From Luteimicrobium sp042670205 (GTDB lineage Bacteria > Actinomycetota > Actinomycetes > Actinomycetales > Cellulomonadaceae), in NCBI RefSeq assembly GCF_042670205.1, contig NZ_JBHUWD010000001.1, positions 186,001 through 250,000 of the forward strand: a DNA stretch of 64,000 nucleotides. Direction: 5' to 3'. A program made the translations under genes and the position numbers. Below the pieces are notes generated by a model, which was not told where the DNA came from, did no database searches, and saw only the letters and a program-made list of their open reading frames with translations. The stretch's first letter is position 1. Every line of letters begins with the position of its first letter. Below are positions 56,771-64,000 of this stretch, piece after piece.

Positions 56771-59749
56771 GTGACGGTGGACGCTGCCACACTGGGGACC
56801 ATGCCCGCACCCGTGTCCGTGCCGTTCGTCGCGCGGTCCCACGAGCTCGACCGTCTCACCGGCGCCGTCCGGAGCGCCGCCGAGGGCGAGCCCGGTCTCG
56901 TGCTCGTCGGTGGCGACGCGGGCGTCGGCAAGACCCGGCTCCTGACCCGTGCGGCCGAGCTCGCCCAGGAGGCGGGCGCGGCCGTCGTCGTGAGCCACTG
57001 CGTGGACCTCGGTGCGGTGGGCGTGCCGTTCCTGCCGTTCGTCGAGGCCCTCACCGACCTCCGGCGCCGTTGTTCGATCGTCGACGACGTCGCCGCCCAG
57101 CGCCCGGCGTTGGCGCGCCTCCTCGACGCCGACCCGGGGGCGGCCCCCACCTCCGAGCCCGCCGGCCGGCTGCAGCTCCTCGACGGGCTGGCCGCGGTGC
57201 TCGGGGGTGCGGGGGAGCCGTCGTCGCCGTTGGTGCTCGTCATCGAGGACCTCCACTGGGCGGACGCGTCGACCCTCGACGTGCTGCGCTACCTCGTCGC
57301 CCGGCTCCGCGACGAGCACCTCCTCGTGATCGCGTCCTACCGCGCCGACGACCTCCACCGCCGTCACCCCCTCCGCCCTGTTCTGGCCGAGCTCGGCCGG
57401 CACCCGCGCGTCGAGCGGATCGAGCTCGAGCCCTTCACGCGCGACGAGCTGCGCGAGTTCACGACGGCGGTCGCCGGGCGCCCTCTCGACGCCGCGGCTC
57501 TCGACTCCGTGGGCCGACGCTCCGAGGGCAACGCCTACTTCGCGGAGGAGCTCGTCGAGTCCGGGGTCCGGCCCGGCGAGCTCCCGTGGACGCTCGCGGA
57601 CGTGCTCCACGCGCGGCTCGAGCGCCTCGCGCCGGAGGTGCAGCGGCTCGTGCGGGTCGCGTCCGCGGCGGGCCGCCAGGTCTCGGAGCCGCTCCTGCGT
57701 GCGGTCGCCGCCGGGCCCGTGCTCGACGGCGGCGCGACCGGCGGCGCCGAGACCGACGCCGCGCTCCGGGAGGCCGTCGCCCAGCAGGTGCTGCACCCCG
57801 AGGGCGACCGCATCGTCTTCCGCCACGCCCTCCTCGCCGAGGCCGTGTACGGCGACCTGCTGCCGGGCGACCAGGCCGCCGTGCACCGCGCCTACCTCGA
57901 CGCCCTCCTCGCCGACCCCGGCCTCGGCTCGGCGGCCGTGCGGGCCTTCCACGCGTTCCGCGCCCACGACCTGCCGACGACGCTCGTCGCAAGCAGGGAC
58001 GCCGCCCGGCAGGCCGCGCGCGTGCTCGCGCCCGCGGAGAAACGGCGCCACCTCGAGCAGGTGCTCGCGCTGTGGGACGCCGTCCCCGACGCTGCCGAGC
58101 TCCTCGGCGAGACGCACGACCAGGTCGCGCTCGCGGCCGCCTCCGCCGCCTCCTGGTCGGGCGCGCCCGAGCGGGCCGTCCACCTGGCGCGCGCCGTCGT
58201 CGACGCGCACGTCGGTGACCCGCTCCGCCACGCCTCGCTGCAGCACGTCCTCGCGGGCTACCTGCTCGCCGCGGACGAGCTCGACGAGATGCTCGACCGC
58301 ACCGCGTCCGCGCTCGAGGTCCTGCCCGTCGACCCGCCGTCGCGCGACCGCGCCTGGACGCTCGCGATGCATGCGCGCGCCGCCCTCAACCTCAACCTCG
58401 ACGACATCGCCCGCCAGGGCGCCGTCCGCGCCGTCGCGGAGGCGCAGGCCGTCGACGCCCCCGACGTCGAGGCCGACGCGCTCGGCACGCTGGCCGTGCT
58501 CGAGGTCGACGACGCCGAACGGTCGGCGGAGCTCCTCGTCGAGGCGCGGCAGCGCGCCCACGCCGCAGGCGACCTCGAGACCGAGCTCCGGTGCATGTCG
58601 AACCTCGTCGCGAACCGGTACTACGCGGGCAACCTCGACGAGGCGGCCCGGCTCGCGGACGAGGCGTCGCGGTACGCCCAGGACACCGGCATGACGTGGA
58701 GCGTCTACGGGATGACGATCCGCATGTTCGTCCTCCTCGGGGGCTACCTCCGCGGCGAGCTCGCGGCGGCGGACCCCGGGCCCGTCCCCGAGAGCTGGGC
58801 CGCGGGGTACCAGGCGCTGCAGCTCTACCCGGCCGTCGCGCGGGGCGACGCGGACGCCGTCGAGCGGGGCCGTGCCCTGCACCCCTCCTGGGTCGTGGAC
58901 GGACAGATCGCCCTCGTCGCCGGTGGCTGCACGGTCGACGCGCTCGTCTGGCGCGGCGACGACGAGGAGGCGGTCGCGCTCGCCGAGGAGGTCATCCTCT
59001 TCCTCGGTCGCGAGTGGTCCGACTCGTTCCTCGGCCGGATCTGGCTCTCCGCGCTCGCGCTCTCGGCGCTCGCCGACCAGGCCGAGCGGGACGCGCTCCT
59101 CGGACAGGACGTCGCGCCTCTCGTCGCGCACGGGGACGAGTTCCTCGACGCCGCGGTCCGCACCGCCGAGCGCGGGCGCCCGCGCGGCGGGGTCCTCGGC
59201 CCGGAGGGCCGCGGCTGGCTCGCGCGGGTCCACGCCGAGCACTCCCGCCTCCAGGCGGCGGGCGGCGTGGGTGCCAACGACCCCGAGCTCTGGGCCGCGG
59301 CGGCGCACGAGTTCGACTTCGGGTACCGGTACGAGGTCGCCCGGTCGCGGTGGCGCTGGGCCGAGGCCCTCGTGGCGGCGGGGGACCGGGACGCGGGGGG
59401 CAAGCAGCTCGCGGCGGCCCTCGCGGACGCCGACGCGATGGGTGCGCGTCCCCTGGCGGACGCGTGCCGCGCCCTCGCGCGCCGCGCCCGGCTGGACGTC
59501 GTCGGCGGCGGGGCGCGGGCGGCGTCGTCGGACACGCTGACCGAGCGGGAGTCCGAGGTCATGGCGCTCGTGGCGCAGGGCCTGTCGAACCGCCAGATCG
59601 GCGAGCGCCTGTTCATCTCCGGCAAGACGGTGAGCGTGCACGTGTCGAACGTGCTCGCGAAGCTGGGCGCCGCGACGCGCGCGGAAGCGGTGTCCGTCGC
59701 CCACCAGCGCGGGCTGCTCACGGTCCCGTCGCCGGGCCGCCCGGCCTGA
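56771..59749 (+). CDS. LuxR-family regulator with AAA-type ATPase domain (LAL)
   Basis: Large ATP-binding regulator of 992 residues (LAL family, as MalT). Walker A is GGDAGVGKTRLL at 47-58; Walker B is LVLVIEDLHWAD at about 155. A middle TPR-like helical region follows, rich in Ala and Leu. The C-terminal GerE HTH is LTERESEVMALVAQGLSNRQIGERLFISGKTVSVHVSNVLAKLG at about 925-970. GTG at 56771 is taken; ATG at 56804 is an alternative with GGGGA upstream. It stands between the ligase and the mannosidase operon. Its effector is unknown; MalT-like sensing of a sugar is possible. Confidence 0.93.
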   Translation: MTVDAATLGTMPAPVSVPFVARSHELDRLTGAVRSAAEGEPGLVLVGGDAGVGKTRLLTRAAELAQEAGAAVVVSHCVDLGAVGVPFLPFVEALTDLRRRCSIVDDVAAQRPALARLLDADPGAAPTSEPAGRLQLLDGLAAVLGGAGEPSSPLVLVIEDLHWADASTLDVLRYLVARLRDEHLLVIASYRADDLHRRHPLRPVLAELGRHPRVERIELEPFTRDELREFTTAVAGRPLDAAALDSVGRRSEGNAYFAEELVESGVRPGELPWTLADVLHARLERLAPEVQRLVRVASAAGRQVSEPLLRAVAAGPVLDGGATGGAETDAALREAVAQQVLHPEGDRIVFRHALLAEAVYGDLLPGDQAAVHRAYLDALLADPGLGSAAVRAFHAFRAHDLPTTLVASRDAARQAARVLAPAEKRRHLEQVLALWDAVPDAAELLGETHDQVALAAASAASWSGAPERAVHLARAVVDAHVGDPLRHASLQHVLAGYLLAADELDEMLDRTASALEVLPVDPPSRDRAWTLAMHARAALNLNLDDIARQGAVRAVAEAQAVDAPDVEADALGTLAVLEVDDAERSAELLVEARQRAHAAGDLETELRCMSNLVANRYYAGNLDEAARLADEASRYAQDTGMTWSVYGMTIRMFVLLGGYLRGELAAADPGPVPESWAAGYQALQLYPAVARGDADAVERGRALHPSWVVDGQIALVAGGCTVDALVWRGDDEEAVALAEEVILFLGREWSDSFLGRIWLSALALSALADQAERDALLGQDVAPLVAHGDEFLDAAVRTAERGRPRGGVLGPEGRGWLARVHAEHSRLQAAGGVGANDPELWAAAAHEFDFGYRYEVARSRWRWAEALVAAGDRDAGGKQLAAALADADAMGARPLADACRALARRARLDVVGGGARAASSDTLTERESEVMALVAQGLSNRQIGERLFISGKTVSVHVSNVLAKLGAATRAEAVSVAHQRGLLTVPSPGRPA

Positions 59750-59782
59750 GCCGCTGCCGCGCGCCGCCTCGGCGCGCGGGGC

Positions 59783-59803
59783 CGAGCCGTCGCGGACGGC
59801 TCG
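59783..59803. terminator. Hairpin terminator of the LuxR-type gene
   Basis: CGAGCCGTC (59783-59791), loop GCG, perfect complement GACGGCTCG (59795-59803), 34 bases past the stop. No T-tract. Separates the regulator from the LacI-type promoter of the mannosidase operon. Confidence 0.65.
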
Positions 59804-59841
59804 CTCCTCGGCATCTTCCCGGCCTTCTCGCACGTCACGAC

Positions 59842-59878
59842 GTCAACGTTGACATCGCCGCGTCAACGTTGTCATACT
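59842..59878 (+). promoter_or_regulatory. Promoter with two LacI-type operators
   Basis: -35 TTGACA (59849-59854), 18-base spacer, -10 CATACT (59873-59878). Operator 1 GTCAACGTTGAC (59842-59853) is a perfect 12-bp palindrome that overlaps the -35; operator 2 GTCAACGTTGTC (59862-59873, one mismatch) fills the spacer, exactly 20 bases on. Central CG and arm length suit LacI/GalR repressors. No LacI gene is in the window, so it must be encoded beyond the right edge or elsewhere. Confidence 0.8.
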
Positions 59879-59927
59879 GACGCGCAGCACGCGATGAGGC
59901 GTGGAGGCTCGACGAGGAGTGAGACGA

Positions 59928-61157
59928 ATGAAACTGCTTCGACGCTCGGTCACAGGACTGTCCCTCGCGGCGGCGCTCGCCGTCACCGGCGCCGGCGTGG
60001 CCTCGGCGGCCGGGCCGGCACAGGCCGACGCCGGGACGCCCGCCCCCTCCGCGGGCAGCCTCGAGGTGAAGGACTACACCGTCCTCGGCCCCGTCGACCA
60101 GAACACGCACGTCTTCGGGCGCGACAACGGGCAGAGCGTCTTCTACCAGGGCCGGTCGTACTGGTTCTTCGACGACACGATGCTGCAGAACCCCGACGGG
60201 TTCCTGTCCAGCACGTCGGCGTCCACGGCGGACCTCGATGCCTCCGACGGCATCACCCTGCGCTCCACGACCATCTTCGACCGCACCGAGACGACGGCCC
60301 CGACGGAGTTCGTCCCCTACTCGGACGTGGAGAACGCGTTCCAGCAGGAGCACGCGTCGGACGACTGCACCGGCTCCACCGACGAGAACTGCGGGACGCA
60401 GTTCGCGTTCTGGCCCGGCGCGGTCGTCGCCGACCCCAGCCACCACCGGATCCTCGTCTTCTACGGGAAGCTGTGCCGCGGCGGCCTCGACACCGGCCCC
60501 TGCGCGTCGGGCTTCGTCGGCCAGGCCCTCGGCTCCGGCATCGTCTCGGTGGACATGCGGACGCACGCGATCAGCCGGCTCGACGTCGAGCACCAGGACC
60601 CGTCGCTGTCCTCCCCGGAAGGCCACGACCCGACCCTCCTGTTCGCCCCGGACGAGAACTGGGGGAACGGCGGCGCCGTCGTCGTCGGGCAGGAGCTGTA
60701 CGCGTACGGGAAGTGCACGAGCGCGAACGACTGCGCGGTGGCGCGCGTCCGCCTCGGCGACGTCCAGGACCACGACGCCTGGACCTACTACACGGGCGAC
60801 GACGCACAGGGTCGGCCGCAGTGGTCGCACGACCCGAGCGCCGCGGTCGCCGTCATGAAGGGCGGCGCGGCCGGCGAGACCGTCCAGTACGACCCCACGA
60901 CCGGCTCGTACATGAACACGTTCATGCCCTCGCCGTTCCTCGACAAGAACGTCTACTACCAGACCGCGCCGCACCCGTGGGGGCCGTGGAGCGCGCAGCA
61001 GACGCTCTTCACCACGCAGTCCACGGACGGCGTCGACTACGCCGCGTTCGCCCACCCCGAGTACACGACCGACCACGGCCTGACCCGCTACTACACGTAC
61101 TACGCGTCCTCGACCGGGCACCAGATGCTCGTCAAGGTCGACTTCAAGGAGTCCTGA
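59928..61157 (+). CDS. Secreted beta-propeller-like protein (DUF4185-like), putative glycosidase
   Basis: Exported protein of 409 residues. Sec signal peptide at 1 to about 30 (KLLRRSVTGLSLAAALAVTGAGVASA). The mature part has repeated strand blocks with Trp/Tyr and Asp: VFGRDNGQSVFYQGRSYWFFDDTM, FAFWPGAVVADPSHHRILVFYGKL, DPTLLFAPDENWGNGGAVVVG and GVDYAAFAHPEYTTDHGLTRYYTYYASS, like DUF4185/GH43-type five-bladed propellers. Six cysteines probably form disulfides. First gene of the LacI-controlled operon, with GGAG before ATG. The stop is four bases before the mannosidase start. Enzyme activity not proven. Confidence 0.75.
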   Translation: MKLLRRSVTGLSLAAALAVTGAGVASAAGPAQADAGTPAPSAGSLEVKDYTVLGPVDQNTHVFGRDNGQSVFYQGRSYWFFDDTMLQNPDGFLSSTSASTADLDASDGITLRSTTIFDRTETTAPTEFVPYSDVENAFQQEHASDDCTGSTDENCGTQFAFWPGAVVADPSHHRILVFYGKLCRGGLDTGPCASGFVGQALGSGIVSVDMRTHAISRLDVEHQDPSLSSPEGHDPTLLFAPDENWGNGGAVVVGQELYAYGKCTSANDCAVARVRLGDVQDHDAWTYYTGDDAQGRPQWSHDPSAAVAVMKGGAAGETVQYDPTTGSYMNTFMPSPFLDKNVYYQTAPHPWGPWSAQQTLFTTQSTDGVDYAAFAHPEYTTDHGLTRYYTYYASSTGHQMLVKVDFKES

Positions 61158-61160
61158 CCG

Positions 61161-64000
61161 ATGCACCTCGACCCTCAGCGCGTGATCGACCGCACGCGCC
61201 GCGTCCTCACCGAGCGCGTCTGGCCCGCGGCGGAGGTGGCCACCGCGCCGCTCACCGTCACGGCCCGGTCGCTGCCCGGTGAGCCCGAGCCCTTCGACCG
61301 CGCCACCGACGGGGAGTTCGCGCCCACCCGGGTGGGTGACCCGTGGGGTCCCGCGTGGACGACGACGTGGTTCCGGGTGCGCGGCGAGGCGCCCGCGAAC
61401 TGGGCGGACCGCGTGGGCGCTGAGGGCGGGGTGCTCCGCACCGTCGCCGCGCTCGACATCGGCTTCGACGCCGACGCCGGGCCCGGCTTCCAGTGCGAGG
61501 GGCTCGTCTTCGACACCGACGGCCAGATCCTCAAGGGCATCCACCCCCGCAACAAGGCGGTGGCGGTCCGCGGGCCGTCGGTGGACCTGTTCGTCGAGGC
61601 GGCCGCCAACCCCGACGTCGCGGCGGCCGCCTTCCGTCCGACGCACCTGGGCGACGGCATCGCCCCGGACGGGCCGCCCCTCTACACGCTCAAGCGGGCC
61701 GACCTCGCGCTCGTCGACCCCGGCGTCGAGGCGCTCGCCTACGACCTGGACGTGCTCCTCGGGTGGGCCGAGCGGCTGCCCGCCGACCGCCCGCGCCGGG
61801 GACGGGTGCTCACGGCGCTCGCCGGCGCGCTCGACGCCCTCGACCTCGACGACGTCGCCGGGACCGCCGCCGCGGCGCGCGCCGAGCTCGCGGACGTCCT
61901 CGCGCAAGGCGCCGAGCCGAGCGCGCACCGCGTGGCCGCCGTCGGGCACGCGCACATCGACTCGGCCTGGCTGTGGCCGACGCGCGAGACCGTCCGCAAG
62001 TGCACGCGCACGTTCTCGAACGTGATCGCGCTCATGGACGACTACCCGGAGCTGCGCTTCGCGTGCTCGCAGGCCCAGCAGTACGCCTGGATCGAGCAGA
62101 GCCAGCCCGACCTGTTCGCGTCGATCACCAAGGCCGTCGACCGCGGCGCGTGGATCCCCGCGGGCGGCATGTGGGTCGAGTCCGACACCAACATGCCGGG
62201 CGGCGAGGCGCTCGTGCGCCAGTTCGTGCACGGCAAGCGGTACTTCGCGGAGCGGTTCGGGGTCGAGCCCGAGGAGGTCTGGCTGCCGGACTCCTTCGGG
62301 TACACCGCGGCGCTGCCGCAGATCGCCAAGCTCGCCGGCTACCGGTGGTTCGTCACCCAGAAGCTCTCCTGGGGCGCGCCGAACAACAAGTTCCCGCACC
62401 ACACCTTCTGGTGGCAGGGCATCGACGGGACCCGGCTGTTCAGCCACCTGCCGCCCGTCGACACGTACCTGTCGGAGCTGTCCGCGGCCGAGCTCGACCA
62501 CGCGGTCACGAACTTCGCCGACCACCCGGCGGCGTCGACGTCGCTCGTCCCGTTCGGGCACGGCGACGGCGGCGGCGGTCCCACCGCGCTCATGATGGAG
62601 CGCGCGCGGCGCCAGGCGGACCTCGAGGGCTCGCCCCGGATCGAGCACGCGACGCCGGAGGAGTTCTTCCGGACCGCCGAGGCCGAGTACCCCGACGCCC
62701 CGACCTGGGTCGGCGAGCTCTACCTCGAGGCGCACCGCGGGACGTACACCTCGCAGGCGGCGACCAAGCGCGGCAACCGCCGCAGCGAGCACCTGCTGCG
62801 CGAGGCGGAGCTGTGGAGCGCGGTCGCGACCGTCCGGTACGGCGTCCCGTACCCGTACGAGGCGCTCGACCGGATCTGGAAGACCGTGCTGCTGCACCAG
62901 TTCCACGACATCCTGCCGGGGTCGTCGATCGCGTGGGTGCACCGCGAGGCCGTGGCCGCCTACGAGGAGGTCCGCCAGGAGCTCGAGGGGATCGTCGGCG
63001 CCGCGCTCGACGTCCTCGCGGGCGAGGGGAGCACGCCGCTCGCGTTCAACGCCGCGCCCACGACGGCTTCGGGCGTCCCCGCGCTCGGTGCCGCCTCCCC
63101 GGCCGCTGCCGCCGCGCAGGCGGTCGCCGTCACGCAGGACGGCGGCGCCGTCGTCCTCGACAACGGCGTCCTCCGCGTCGCGATCGACGCGCACGGCGTC
63201 GCGTCGAGCGTCGTCGACCTGCGGCACGGGCGGGAGCTCGTGCTCCCGGGCCGCCGCCTCGGCGAGCTCGTGCTCCACCAGGACCTCCCCAACGCGTTCG
63301 ACGCGTGGGACCTCGACGAGCACTACCGCGGCTCCGGCCGCGTCCTCGACGACCTCGACGAGCTGCGGGTGGAGCGTGACGACGACGGCGGGGCCACCGT
63401 GGTCGTCACCCGTACCTTCGGCCGGTCGACCGCCACCCAGCGGACCACCCTGCGCGCCGGCGCCGCCACGCTCGACTACGAGACCGAGGTCGACTGGCAC
63501 GAGGCCGAGCGCATCCTCAAGGTCGCGTTCCCCGTCGACGTCCGCACCGACGCCGCGGCGTCCGAGATCCAGTTCGGGCACGTCGTGCGGCCCACGCACT
63601 CCAACACCACCTGGGACGCCGCGAAGTTCGAGACGTGCGCCCACCGCTGGGTGCACGTCGGCGAGCCCGGCTTCGGCGTCGCCGTCGCGAACGACGCCAC
63701 CTACGGGCACGACATCCACCGGGTCGAGCCCGACGACGGCGCGCGCCCCGGCACCGAGGTCCGCCTCTCCCTGCTCCGGGCGCCGCGCTACCCGGACCCC
63801 GAGGCCGACCAGGGCACCCACCGGTTCGCGTACCAGCTCGTCAGCGGCGCCGAGATCGGCGACGCCGTCGACGCCGGGTACCGGCTCAACCTCCCGCTCC
63901 GGGAGCGCGCAGGGGCCGCGCCCGTGGCACCGCTGGTCACCGTCTCGGGGCTCGGCCCCGCGGGCGACCGGCACGGGGTCGTCGTCGAGAGCGTCAAGCT
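61161..64000 (+). CDS. GH38 alpha-mannosidase, partial (3' end beyond right edge)
   Basis: Cytoplasmic class II alpha-mannosidase; 946 residues visible, C-terminus missing. The N-terminal beta-domain precedes the catalytic GH38 barrel: zinc motif GHAHIDSAWLWP with His263, His265 and Asp267; the nucleophile is Asp377 in WLPDSFGYTAALPQIAKLAG; GDGGGGPT and VLLHQFHDILPGSS follow, as do the later beta-sandwich domains. It splits alpha-linked mannose from mannan or N-glycan oligosaccharides imported from outside. ATG at 61161 is preceded by AGGAG inside the last codons of the gene before. No signal peptide. Confidence 0.95.
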   Translation, partial: MHLDPQRVIDRTRRVLTERVWPAAEVATAPLTVTARSLPGEPEPFDRATDGEFAPTRVGDPWGPAWTTTWFRVRGEAPANWADRVGAEGGVLRTVAALDIGFDADAGPGFQCEGLVFDTDGQILKGIHPRNKAVAVRGPSVDLFVEAAANPDVAAAAFRPTHLGDGIAPDGPPLYTLKRADLALVDPGVEALAYDLDVLLGWAERLPADRPRRGRVLTALAGALDALDLDDVAGTAAAARAELADVLAQGAEPSAHRVAAVGHAHIDSAWLWPTRETVRKCTRTFSNVIALMDDYPELRFACSQAQQYAWIEQSQPDLFASITKAVDRGAWIPAGGMWVESDTNMPGGEALVRQFVHGKRYFAERFGVEPEEVWLPDSFGYTAALPQIAKLAGYRWFVTQKLSWGAPNNKFPHHTFWWQGIDGTRLFSHLPPVDTYLSELSAAELDHAVTNFADHPAASTSLVPFGHGDGGGGPTALMMERARRQADLEGSPRIEHATPEEFFRTAEAEYPDAPTWVGELYLEAHRGTYTSQAATKRGNRRSEHLLREAELWSAVATVRYGVPYPYEALDRIWKTVLLHQFHDILPGSSIAWVHREAVAAYEEVRQELEGIVGAALDVLAGEGSTPLAFNAAPTTASGVPALGAASPAAAAAQAVAVTQDGGAVVLDNGVLRVAIDAHGVASSVVDLRHGRELVLPGRRLGELVLHQDLPNAFDAWDLDEHYRGSGRVLDDLDELRVERDDDGGATVVVTRTFGRSTATQRTTLRAGAATLDYETEVDWHEAERILKVAFPVDVRTDAAASEIQFGHVVRPTHSNTTWDAAKFETCAHRWVHVGEPGFGVAVANDATYGHDIHRVEPDDGARPGTEVRLSLLRAPRYPDPEADQGTHRFAYQLVSGAEIGDAVDAGYRLNLPLRERAGAAPVAPLVTVSGLGPAGDRHGVVVESVK

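Noticed and set aside
56504..59833. A 1109-residue minus-strand open frame under the LuxR-type gene
   Set aside because: Same shadow composition; the plus strand has Walker and GerE motifs.
59835..63974. A 1379-residue minus-strand open frame under the mannosidase operon
   Set aside because: Composition is of a shadow frame (long Arg/Val/Glu runs), and it would read through the LacI-type promoter. GH38 motifs lie on the plus strand.
1..64000. tRNA, rRNA, CRISPR array, insertion sequence or prophage
   Set aside because: I saw no T-loop consensus in a tRNA context, no regularly spaced short repeats with varied spacers, no transposase or integrase, and no attachment-site pair. The 62-nt repeats have identical linkers, unlike CRISPR spacers.

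Overview
The window is high-GC DNA, dense in short overlapping operons (ATGA/GTGA junctions), with many GTG starts and several promoters that appear to give leaderless mRNAs. Gene content (gcvPTH behind a tandem glycine riboswitch, DUF2630, LAxTG-type surface protein, secreted mannan-degrading enzymes, TipA-like MerR) points to an actinobacterium of the Micrococcales, most like Cellulosimicrobium/Isoptericola/Cellulomonas. That placement is inference from gene content; no rRNA or tRNA is present to confirm it.

Layout. 1-2.7 kb: a two-component system (kinase cut by the left edge), an NTF2-like protein and a low-molecular-weight tyrosine phosphatase. 2.8-6.5 kb: a DHA2 efflux pump with a divergent TetR regulator and an aminotransferase. 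6.5-8.4 kb: a PGPG-repeat protein, then a MarR regulator divergent from an epoxide-hydrolase-like enzyme, with a perfect operator overlapping the MarR start. 8.5-14.2 kb: the glycine cleavage system (riboswitch, gcvP, paired hairpins, gcvT, gcvH) and a ThuA-like gene. 14.3-20.3 kb: a 1992-residue secreted GH92-GH76 mannan-degrading fusion. 20.5-26.6 kb: RlmC-type methyltransferase, globin, GH15-SDR pair, stand-alone LuxR regulator, Nudix hydrolase. 26.6-31.5 kb: two efflux systems on the minus strand, one with MarR, the other with ArsR and a P-loop ATPase. 31.6-35.7 kb: small stress or detoxification-type genes, including a WYL regulator divergent from a VOC/PhnB-like protein.

35.7-41.0 kb: metF-metE, read leftward from an S-box-family (SAM) riboswitch, a PHP phosphatase and a TipA-like MerR regulator with a 19-bp-spacer promoter. 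41.1-42.0 kb: a decaying patch with a frameshifted Nudix gene and a truncated, frameshifted mazF. 42-47.6 kb: metallo-hydrolase, PlsC acyltransferase, gamma-carbonic anhydrase, three tandem 62-nt hairpin repeats, an APP1-like phosphatase, and a YceI-ECF sigma-anti-sigma operon. 47.7-56.3 kb: a sortase-anchored surface protein, Tag glycosylase, a sulfatase overlapping its formylglycine-generating enzyme, three small unknown genes and a long-chain acyl-CoA ligase. 56.4-64 kb: a cluster of ACCTCAG/GGTACC palindromes, a 50-residue gene, a large LuxR (LAL) regulator, then a twin-operator promoter driving a secreted propeller protein and a GH38 alpha-mannosidase cut by the right edge.

How it fits together: GH92-GH76 (outside the cell) plus the GH38 operon behind LacI-like operators suggest scavenging of alpha-mannan or N-glycans. 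The glycine and methionine clusters are one-carbon metabolism under RNA control. Three pumps each have an adjacent regulator and a visible promoter or operator. The least explained parts are the families of near-perfect palindromes between genes, especially the 62-nt triplicate at 44.2 kb. I found no insertion sequence, prophage, CRISPR array, tRNA or rRNA.
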